A stretch of 12,811 bases of DNA from Piscirickettsiaceae bacterium (GTDB lineage: Bacteria; Pseudomonadota; Gammaproteobacteria; Thiomicrospirales; Thiomicrospiraceae). Where the stretch lies: positions 1 through 12,811 of the forward strand of contig JAASTL010000006.1 in assembly GCA_021767305.1 (NCBI GenBank), read 5' to 3'. Positions 7,658 to 12,811 of this stretch are shown piece after piece. A program made the translations under genes and the position numbers. The notes under the pieces were generated by a model. That model saw only the letters and a list, made by a program, of their open reading frames with translations, did no database searches and was not told the DNA's origin. Numbering within the stretch: the first letter of the stretch is position 1; each line of letters starts with the position of its first letter.

Positions 7658-8827
7658 TTATTTTGCAGCGGGTTTAGCTGGCTTGGCGGCATCTGGTTTT
7701 TTATCCGCTGACATCACTTGCACTGGTGAATTTGGGCGCAGTTTAATCAGGTTGTTAATGATGATTTGCTCACCACCTTTGAGCCCTTGGCTTACTAGCC
7801 ACTGTTTTTTATAACTCCCTGCAAGTGTGACCGGGCGCATCTGTGCTTTACCTTCAGCAACCAAATATACAAACGCCTGTTTGCCGTTTTGAATAATGGC
7901 ATCTTGTGGCACACTCATAACGTTCTGCCATTGTCCTTGCTCAACCGCTACCTTAAAAAGCTGTCCAGGTAATAATCTTTGATCTGCGTTGGCAAACACA
8001 GCACGAATCAACTGACTCCCCGTCTGTGGATCGATTTGCGAATCTTTAAAATCAACTTCACCGGTTTTAATGGTGTTGCCTTTGCTGTCTAAAAGTTCAA
8101 CTTTAATCTCATCATCTGTTTTTAATAAACCACTGCTCGTCAAATCAATAATGTTTTCACGTTCGGCATCGGCAATCGAAAATGAACCATATAAACGGTC
8201 GATTTGGCGGATGGTATTAAGCAAGGTGTTACCCGTGTTTGGTCCAACTAAATCGCCTACATCTTGCTGTTTTTCGCCGATAATGCCGGAAATCTCGGCT
8301 TCAATGGTACTGTCATCCAACTCGATTTTACGGCTATTAAGTTCCGCTTCTGCGACATTGAGTTGAGCTTGCGCTGACTTCCAAGCACTATAAGCATCAT
8401 CAATCTCTTGCACACTAATGCTCTTACCTAAACCTTTGGTGCGTTCATAAGTACGTTTAGTTTGCGAGACTTGAATTTTGGCGTTTTCAAGTTGAGCTTT
8501 TGCCATTTCATAATTGGCTTTTACGCGGCGATCATCAAGTTGATAGAGGAGGTCGCCTTTTTGCACACTTTGACCTTCACGGTAAAGTTGCTTTTCGATA
8601 TTGGCTGTAATACGGGCGTGTACTTCAACTTGTTTAAAAGGCTCTAATCTGACTGGGTAAGTTTTACGGTAAGGCACGCTGACTTTTTCAGCCTTAGTGA
8701 CCTGTACCGGCATAGGTGGTTTTTCTTGACCTGTACCTGGGCCTGCCGCCAAAGCGTTGTTGCCGCTTAGCAGTAAACTCAAACCGAGAAGAATGGTAGA
8801 AGATGATTTAAAGAAAATCGTTTTCAT
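7658..8827 (-). CDS. acrA: RND efflux periplasmic adaptor (membrane fusion protein), AcrA/MexA-like
   Basis: The 389-residue adaptor bridges the RND pump and the outer-membrane channel. It has a Sec signal peptide (MKTIFF, hydrophobic core, ALA-A cleavage near residue 27). A lipoyl-like half-motif follows (about 66-98, REGQSVQKGDLLYQLDD), then an alpha-helical hairpin rich in Ala/Gln/Lys (about 99-175), the returning lipoyl strand (AEISGIIGEKQQDVGDLVG), beta-barrel and membrane-proximal domains, and a Lys/Ala/Pro tail. Unlike E. coli AcrA there is no lipobox cysteine, so it is probably not lipid-anchored. An upstream in-frame ATG at 8842 would add MLGLI. I chose 8827 because it gives a normal signal peptide, but neither start has a clear ribosome binding site. 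It is the first gene of the acrAB operon. Confidence 0.93.
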   Translation of the reverse strand: MKTIFFKSSSTILLGLSLLLSGNNALAAGPGTGQEKPPMPVQVTKAEKVSVPYRKTYPVRLEPFKQVEVHARITANIEKQLYREGQSVQKGDLLYQLDDRRVKANYEMAKAQLENAKIQVSQTKRTYERTKGLGKSISVQEIDDAYSAWKSAQAQLNVAEAELNSRKIELDDSTIEAEISGIIGEKQQDVGDLVGPNTGNTLLNTIRQIDRLYGSFSIADAERENIIDLTSSGLLKTDDEIKVELLDSKGNTIKTGEVDFKDSQIDPQTGSQLIRAVFANADQRLLPGQLFKVAVEQGQWQNVMSVPQDAIIQNGKQAFVYLVAEGKAQMRPVTLAGSYKKQWLVSQGLKGGEQIIINNLIKLRPNSPVQVMSADKKPDAAKPAKPAAK

Positions 8828-8893
8828 GATTAAGCCCAACATTTATTAATAGAGGGTTCTGCACGAGGTAATTTCACAATAAAAAATGGTCAA

Positions 8894-8907
8894 AATTCAC
8901 CTGAATT
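8894..8907. promoter_or_regulatory. Inverted repeat near the acrA start (operator candidate)
   Basis: AATTCA and TGAATT arms flank a two-base centre, 67 bases upstream of the chosen acrA start. It lies beside a TTGACC (minus strand, 8893 to 8888) for which I see no good -10. It is short and A/T-rich, so chance is possible. Confidence 0.35.
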
Positions 8908-8921
8908 GTGTTCAAAAACTT

Positions 8922-8941
8922 GCTAATAGCTAGCTATTAGC
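8922..8941. promoter_or_regulatory. 20-base perfect palindrome between acrA and the TetR gene
   Basis: GCTAATAGCT is followed directly by AGCTATTAGC, a perfect palindrome with no spacer. It lies in the divergent region about 95 bases upstream of acrA and is a good candidate dimer-binding site for the neighbouring TetR-family regulator. It has no T-tract suggesting a terminator. Confidence 0.55.
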
Positions 8942-9044
8942 TGCGTTTTCCGCCTTATTCAGATAAATTTTCCCTCATTTTTTATTTGCGACCTACTCGT
9001 ACAAAACTCTCTTGGTTTTTCAATATTTTAAATAATATAAATTT

Positions 9045-9070
9045 AAAAGTGTAGTGAGTGTTACACTTTT
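9045..9070. promoter_or_regulatory. 26-base inverted repeat, TetR-type operator candidate
   Basis: AAAAGTGTA (9045-9053) and TACACTTTT (9062-9070) are exact inverted arms separated by eight bases. The overall size and the GTGTA...TACAC layout resemble operators of AcrR/TetR-family repressors. It lies just upstream of the TATAAT of the TetR gene, so binding could autoregulate that gene. T residues after the second arm also allow a weak plus-strand hairpin terminator. Confidence 0.5.
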
Positions 9071-9092
9071 TTTATTGTTTAGATGATTCGGT

Positions 9093-9098
9093 TATAAT
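9093..9098 (+). promoter_or_regulatory. -10 hexamer of the TetR-family gene
   Basis: A perfect TATAAT lies 38 bases upstream of the ATG at 9137. The region 16-18 bases upstream is T-rich (TTTTTA), a poor -35, so the promoter may be weak or regulated. Confidence 0.5.
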
Positions 9099-9136
9099 TT
9101 GCAGCATCGTTATTAAGTTTTGCTCGGTTCCAATTC

Positions 9137-9811
9137 ATGTCTACAGTTAACAGTCGCAATAGAGTTTTATCCATGCAATCAGCGGACGTTTCTAATAAAC
9201 ATCAACTTCCGCTGAAGCGCGGTGAAATACGCCGCCAAAAAATCATTGAAGCCGCAGACCGGCTGTTTAAAACCAAAGGTTATGCCGGCACTTCGGTAAA
9301 TGAGGTGGTCAAGCTTTCCGGCGGCTCTATGAACACCTTGTATCGTTATTTTGGTAACAAGGTGGGGCTCTTTGAAGCGGTCTTAACCAAAAAAACTGAT
9401 GAACTTTTTCAACCATTTCTACAGCAAGACTTTTGGCAGGGCGACCTGCGTTCTAATCTGCTGGCTTTTGGTGCCGCGCTGCAATCCGTTGCGCTCTCTG
9501 AGGATGGACTCGCCATTTACCGTTTGGTTATTACTGAAAACAACCAAGAGCAGGGTGAACTGCAACAACTCTTCTATGAAAAAGGCCCCCAAACTGCAAT
9601 TAAGATTTTGAGTTGTTATCTGCAGCAAGAGCAAAAACAAGGCAAAATCCAAATTGAATATCCTGAGTTAGCGGCTAATCAATTTTTAGAAATGATCAAG
9701 GGGCCGTTTTTCTACCCTGCCATCTTTGGCGAAACCCTTTCTGCCGAAAAAATGCAGCATGCCTTAGAGCAAGCAGTTGATCTTTTTCTAAGTGGTTGCC
9801 TTAACTCTTAA
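9137..9811 (+). CDS. TetR/AcrR-family transcriptional regulator
   Basis: The 224-residue product has a TetR N-terminal DNA-binding domain at about 31-77 (RRQKIIEAADRLFKTKGYAG, then TSVNEVVKLSGGSMNTLYRYF as the helix-turn-helix). A ligand-binding, dimerising C-terminal domain of the AefR-like type follows (VITENNQEQGELQQLFYEKG). It diverges from acrAB, the classical arrangement for a local pump repressor, and the intergenic region holds several inverted repeats. Two starts are possible: 9137, with no clear ribosome binding site, or the ATG at 9173 (Met13), which has AGAG eight bases upstream. Both keep the whole HTH domain. Its 3' end overlaps the convergent MFS gene by 24 bases. The effector is unknown. 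Confidence 0.93.
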   Translation: MSTVNSRNRVLSMQSADVSNKHQLPLKRGEIRRQKIIEAADRLFKTKGYAGTSVNEVVKLSGGSMNTLYRYFGNKVGLFEAVLTKKTDELFQPFLQQDFWQGDLRSNLLAFGAALQSVALSEDGLAIYRLVITENNQEQGELQQLFYEKGPQTAIKILSCYLQQEQKQGKIQIEYPELAANQFLEMIKGPFFYPAIFGETLSAEKMQHALEQAVDLFLSGCLNS

Positions 9812-10993
9812 TGAACGACTTACACTAAACCAGAGTATTAAGGTGGTACTAAAGAGCACACCCTGAGCAATCGCCATACTCAATAGGCTGTCATGCACTA
9901 AAGGCACAATCAACGCCGTAACTAACCCCGCCATACCCATTTGAAATAAGCTCTGCACCGAGCTCGCCATGCCGCGCTTTTGTGGCAGACAATCCAGCCC
10001 CAAAACACTTAAAGCAGGGTTAGCTAAAGCAAAACCAAAGGCATATAAAACCAGTGGGGCAATGATGAAGACAATGGATTGCGTGCCCAAACTTTCAATA
10101 ATGACATTGCTTAATACACTCACGGCACTCAATGCTAAGGCGAGCCAGATAATGTGGTTGGCGGAAAATAAATGGGCAAACCGATGGGATGCCAGTGAGC
10201 CAAATAAAATTCCCGAAACCAAGGGCACAAAAAATACCCAAAAGTCCTGTTCTCCCAAGTGTAAATGGTCATATATCAAGCTAGTTGAACCAGAGACATA
10301 AACAAAAAATCCACCAATCAAACAGCCTTGAGCAATCACAATACGGATAAATTGGGGGTGTAATAAGGTGTCCCAATAAGAAGTCGCAAGATGTTTCGGG
10401 GCTATAGACTGTATGTGCTCTGGATGGCGGGTTTCGCTAATTCTTAAGGAGAACATCAAAAACAGTAGCAATCCGTAAATGGCTAAAAAGTAGAAGACTG
10501 CACGCCAGCCATAATTCACTTCCAGCCAACCGCCAATAATGGGAGCCGCAGCCGGAGCGGCGGAAAATAGCATCATCATCAATGCCATCGCTTTTTGTGC
10601 TTCGGTGCGATCAAAGGCATCACGAATCATGGCTCTACTCGCCACCATGCTTCCTGCCACTAAAATACCTTGCAGCGCACGAGCCATAATCAGAACTTCA
10701 TAGCTCGTGGCTAAGGCCGCCAAAATTGAGGCGCAAAGGTAACCCATTAAACTCACTAAAATAATTGGGCGTCGGCCAAAACGGTCACTCATTGGCCCCC
10801 AGATTAGGGTTGCCAAGGCAAAACAGATTAAATAGACCGATAGCGATTGGGTTAATACTTCGCGAGTGACCAATAAATCATTTTCAATGGCGGGAAAAGA
10901 GGGCAGATAAGTATCAATAGAAAAAGGCGCCAGCATGCCGATCAAGGCGACCACAAAGATTAAAAAGAAAGGGGAAATAGGCATTTTTGTCAT
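9788..10993 (-). CDS. Bcr/CflA-family MFS drug exporter
   Basis: This 401-residue inner-membrane protein has about 12 predicted helices, the usual size for the Bcr/CflA branch of the DHA1 major-facilitator family. The diagnostic N-terminal segment IDTYLPSFPAI (26-36) follows helix 1. The MFS loop 2-3 motif GPMSDRFGRRP is at 66-76. SMVASRAMIRDAFD, around 120, corresponds to the conserved helix-4/5 region. Relatives are proton-driven exporters of bicyclomycin, sulfonamides, chloramphenicol or other small molecules; the substrate here is unknown. It converges on the TetR gene, with 24 bases of overlap. The start is uncertain: ATG at 10993 or Met4 at 10984, neither with a proper ribosome binding site. 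Confidence 0.93.
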   Translation of the reverse strand: MTKMPISPFFLIFVVALIGMLAPFSIDTYLPSFPAIENDLLVTREVLTQSLSVYLICFALATLIWGPMSDRFGRRPIILVSLMGYLCASILAALATSYEVLIMARALQGILVAGSMVASRAMIRDAFDRTEAQKAMALMMMLFSAAPAAAPIIGGWLEVNYGWRAVFYFLAIYGLLLFLMFSLRISETRHPEHIQSIAPKHLATSYWDTLLHPQFIRIVIAQGCLIGGFFVYVSGSTSLIYDHLHLGEQDFWVFFVPLVSGILFGSLASHRFAHLFSANHIIWLALALSAVSVLSNVIIESLGTQSIVFIIAPLVLYAFGFALANPALSVLGLDCLPQKRGMASSVQSLFQMGMAGLVTALIVPLVHDSLLSMAIAQGVLFSTTLILWFSVSRSLRVKATT

Positions 10994-10999
10994 AGACCT

Positions 11000-11027
11000 A
11001 TTTTAGGGGCTTAAGCGAGAATGCAAA
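11000..11027 (-). promoter_or_regulatory. Candidate promoter of the MFS gene
   Basis: Minus-strand TTTGCA (11027 to 11022) and TAAAAT (11005 to 11000) are spaced by 16 bases. Transcription would begin at or next to the annotated ATG, implying a leaderless or nearly leaderless message. Confidence 0.4.
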
Positions 11028-11030
11028 AGC

Positions 11031-11049
11031 CGCTTTAAAGATTAAAGCG
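11031..11049. other. Hairpin between the small membrane-protein gene and the MFS gene
   Basis: CGCTTTAA and TTAAAGCG form an eight-base stem with a three-base loop. Read on the minus strand it is followed by GGCTTTTGC, a short T run, so it may act as a weak terminator for the small membrane-protein gene. Confidence 0.4.
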
Positions 11050-11106
11050 TTCTTGTAAAGAGAACAAAAATCTTGAGTTTGTTTTCTAAATTAATAAAAA
11101 ATTAAC

Positions 11107-11124
11107 TAATTAGTCGACTAATTA
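11107..11124. repeat. 18-base perfect palindrome with AGTCGACT core
   Basis: TAATTAGTC is followed directly by GACTAATTA, with AGTCGACT at 11112-11119. It shares AGTCGACTAWTTA with the 25-base repeat copies at 958-982 and 3149-3173. It overlaps the stop codon of the small membrane-protein gene and lies about 115 bases upstream of the MFS gene. Confidence 0.6.
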
Positions 11125-11399
11125 CGATTGCGCCAAATTTTAGAGACGGCTTTGTCATTGCCTAATCCAGCGACAATAAAGCAGAGTAAAGCAATCCCAG
11201 AAAACAGTATGACAGGGAATAGTCCAGCCATTTGATTGATTTGTAATGAGAAGTAGAGCGTGATTGCAGCGACGCCTAAAAATAACACCCCCATTATCCA
11301 AAGAATAGTACGGTGTGACGGGCTGTATGCATAATCCCCCTCAGCGTTTTCAAGCGGATTAAGAATGGGGGCGGTGAGTTTGCGTAAAAAGTTTTTCAT
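11118..11399 (-). CDS. Small conserved two-helix membrane protein, function unknown
   Basis: The 93-residue product has a short amphipathic N-terminus (MKNFLRKLTAPILNPLENAE), then a polar segment with SPSHRT, two membrane helices (about 33-52 and 58-78) and a basic C-terminal end (KIWRNRN). A TTG at 11444 could extend it by 15 residues. I prefer the ATG at 11399 because MKNFLRKLTAP resembles the beginning of similar small proteins that I recall from other marine gammaproteobacteria, though I cannot verify that here. No clear ribosome binding site precedes it. It diverges from the NUDIX gene. I know no function for this family. Confidence 0.72.
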   Translation of the reverse strand: MKNFLRKLTAPILNPLENAEGDYAYSPSHRTILWIMGVLFLGVAAITLYFSLQINQMAGLFPVILFSGIALLCFIVAGLGNDKAVSKIWRNRN

Positions 11400-11563
11400 A
11401 TTAATAGTTTTGGTAGCCAAGATAAGTTGATGAATATTTACCAAATATTAGCAGATGAAAACGACTTTAAGCGATTGTTTTATTGTAAAAACGGTTGTCC
11501 TTGCTGTTATCTAAGCCACGAAAGCTTAAGATAGGAATAGTTCGAACAAACTTGGGAATAAAA

Positions 11564-12067
11564 ATGGATGACATAAAGTTCTGTCCGCAATGTGGTGAAA
11601 AATCATTTGCTTCAAGCCAGCAAAAACATTGGCGCTGTGGTGACTGCGGTTTTCAGTATTTTCATAATATGGCTTCTGCAGTGGCTGGTGTGATTGTTTG
11701 TGGTGATGAATTATTACTGACCAAACGCAAATTTGAACCCGGTAAAGACATGTTGGATTTACCCGGAGGCTTTGTTGATTATGGCGAATCGCTCGAACAG
11801 GCGATTGCTCGCGAATGTCAGGAAGAGTTAGGTTTGAGCGGGCTTAAATGGCACTATCTTTTCTCTTTTCCCAATGAATATGAGTATGCGGATGTGCTCT
11901 ATCACACCCAAGACGCGTTTTTTATGGCAGAGCTACAACATAAACCCAAAATAATCGCGCAAGATGATGTTGCCGAGGCAATCTGGGTTAAACGCCAAGC
12001 GTTGGATTTAGATACTATTGCGTTCACTTCGGTACAACAGGGCTTGCAAACCTTTCTTGCAGATTAA
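11564..12067 (+). CDS. Zinc-ribbon NUDIX hydrolase
   Basis: The 167-residue product starts with a zinc ribbon (Cys7, Cys10, Cys25, Cys28: CPQCG and CGDCG). A NUDIX fold follows, with a complete box from G69 to L91, matching G-x5-E-x7-REUxEExGU: Glu75, Arg83, Glu84, Glu87 and Glu88 are all present. These enzymes cleave nucleoside diphosphates linked to another group, using Mg2+ or Mn2+. The ribbon resembles that of NudC NADH pyrophosphatases, but I do not see the SQPWPFP-type motif that marks NudC, so NAD(H) specificity is not supported. The ATG at 11564 has GGGA upstream at proper spacing; a TTG 69 bases earlier would only add a basic, unconserved-looking tail. Its 3' end overlaps the convergent gene by 44 bases. 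Confidence 0.9.
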   Translation: MDDIKFCPQCGEKSFASSQQKHWRCGDCGFQYFHNMASAVAGVIVCGDELLLTKRKFEPGKDMLDLPGGFVDYGESLEQAIARECQEELGLSGLKWHYLFSFPNEYEYADVLYHTQDAFFMAELQHKPKIIAQDDVAEAIWVKRQALDLDTIAFTSVQQGLQTFLAD

Positions 12068-12811
12068 TCTTAAGCAGTGGCGCGGGTAAATTCTCACTGG
12101 TGATAAAGATATTCTCAGCTTTGCTATCAAAACAGACCGCCTCTGCCTGTTCTAAATAGGGCAGTGGAATTTTGATGGGTTTATTGGCAAACAGAGATTT
12201 ACCTTCATCCAAATCGGTTTGTTGATAATAGTAGGCATTGATATAAGTCAGTACAATCGCCGACATGCCATCACTAGAAATATCCATCGCGGTAGGCTGG
12301 CTACTGAATGGCGCATATTTAAGACTACGAATATCATTAATCGCAGTTTTTTTAATCTCTTTTAAATTGCCAACGCGTTTAGCCATCGCTTGCTGCTTTT
12401 TGGGTTTTTTCTGCAGTGGAAGTTCATAAAGCACGGGTACTTTATCGCGTTTACTGAGTATGAAAATTTTCTTTTGATTTACATCCACTGCAATCGATTC
12501 TGCATCGCGAGCACCATCTTCATAGGTGAACTCCAGGCTCCAATCAGGTTTCATTTCATGGGTTTCATTTTTTGAAAGATGTTTGGCTTTGGGTTCCTTA
12601 ATAAAATGTAATTTTAGTTTTTTACGTTTAGCGCCATTGTCGCCAATATCCGCAATCAAAAGATAAGGCTTACCTTTATAGGTGAAAGCCGCTAAATCTT
12701 CCCAATCTTTGTTTTTAACGCCTTTTAGTTTCACTCGACCAATGCGTTTTCCCTGAGTGTTGATGGCAAACACCGAATTGTCATTACCGCTGTCATTAAT
12801 TAACCAAAACA
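12024..12811 (-). CDS. Propeller-like protein of unknown function (partial, 5' end beyond right edge)
   Basis: A GTG at 12773 could be taken as the start, but the frame stays open to the window edge. The extra residues read FWLINDSGNDNS before VFAINTQGKR, so this GTG is internal and the gene is truncated by the window. About 262 codons are visible. Repeated strand motifs are present: WLINDSGNDN, DWEDLAAF, LLIADIGDN, YEDGARDAESIAVD, IFILSKRD, PTAMDISSDG and QAEAVCFDSKAENIFITSE. These recall a beta-propeller protein group carrying NDSGN, WED(I/L)A and IGDN motifs. I know no experimentally assigned function. A signal peptide, if any, would lie outside the window. It ends inside the NUDIX gene on the opposite strand. 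Confidence 0.82.
   Translation of the reverse strand, partial: FWLINDSGNDNSVFAINTQGKRIGRVKLKGVKNKDWEDLAAFTYKGKPYLLIADIGDNGAKRKKLKLHFIKEPKAKHLSKNETHEMKPDWSLEFTYEDGARDAESIAVDVNQKKIFILSKRDKVPVLYELPLQKKPKKQQAMAKRVGNLKEIKKTAINDIRSLKYAPFSSQPTAMDISSDGMSAIVLTYINAYYYQQTDLDEGKSLFANKPIKIPLPYLEQAEAVCFDSKAENIFITSENLPAPLLKINLQERFASPVVPK

Noticed and set aside
11495..11563. N-terminal extension of the NUDIX protein from a TTG
   Set aside because: The ATG at 11564 has a good ribosome binding site and starts directly before the zinc ribbon.
12024..12773. Complete 249-residue protein starting at the GTG at 12773
   Set aside because: The frame remains open to the window edge and the added residues (FWLINDSGND) fit the motif pattern, so the gene is partial.

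Overview
The window reads as an ordinary chromosomal segment of a gammaproteobacterium with AT-leaning DNA. A BipA/TypA of exactly the usual length, an AcrAB-type RND pump, a Bcr/CflA-type transporter and a split YeeE/YedE pair together suggest a sulfur-metabolising marine or aquatic lineage, possibly near Thiomicrorhabdus/Hydrogenovibrio. That placement is inference from gene content and style, not a measured assignment. I see no rRNA, tRNA, transposase, phage gene or CRISPR array.

Layout, left to right. (1) 1-889, minus strand: a substrate-binding lipoprotein followed, two bases after its stop, by the start of a membrane protein that leaves the window. (2) 1139-2962, minus: typA/bipA with a strong terminator. 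Intergenic copies of a 25-base repeat, in opposite orientation, lie on either side of it. (3) 3195-4274, minus: two small YeeE/YedE membrane proteins, probably importing a reduced sulfur compound. They have a recognisable promoter and an upstream LysR-type-looking site. (4) 4421-4529: a probable terminator for the pump operon and an eight-unit heptamer tandem repeat right after the acrB stop. (5) 4532-8827, minus: acrB and acrA (RND transporter and periplasmic adaptor) as an operon; no outer-membrane channel gene is present. (6) 8843-9136: a divergent control region with three inverted repeats. (7) 9137-9811, plus: a TetR/AcrR-family regulator, the obvious candidate controller of acrAB. (8) 9788-10993, minus: a Bcr/CflA-type drug exporter whose 3' end overlaps that of the regulator. 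(9) 11118-11399, minus: a small conserved two-helix membrane protein. (10) 11564-12067, plus: a zinc-ribbon NUDIX hydrolase. (11) 12024-12811, minus: the C-terminal part of a propeller-like protein that enters from beyond the right edge and overlaps the NUDIX 3' end.

Functionally, the central part (4.5-11.0 kb) is a drug-efflux locus: an RND pump, its likely TetR repressor and an MFS exporter. The left part joins a housekeeping translational GTPase to two solute-handling units. I found no convincing previously undescribed multi-gene system. The most notable unexplained structure is intergenic: the AGTCGACT-centred repeats, the heptamer array and the inverted repeats in the pump control region.
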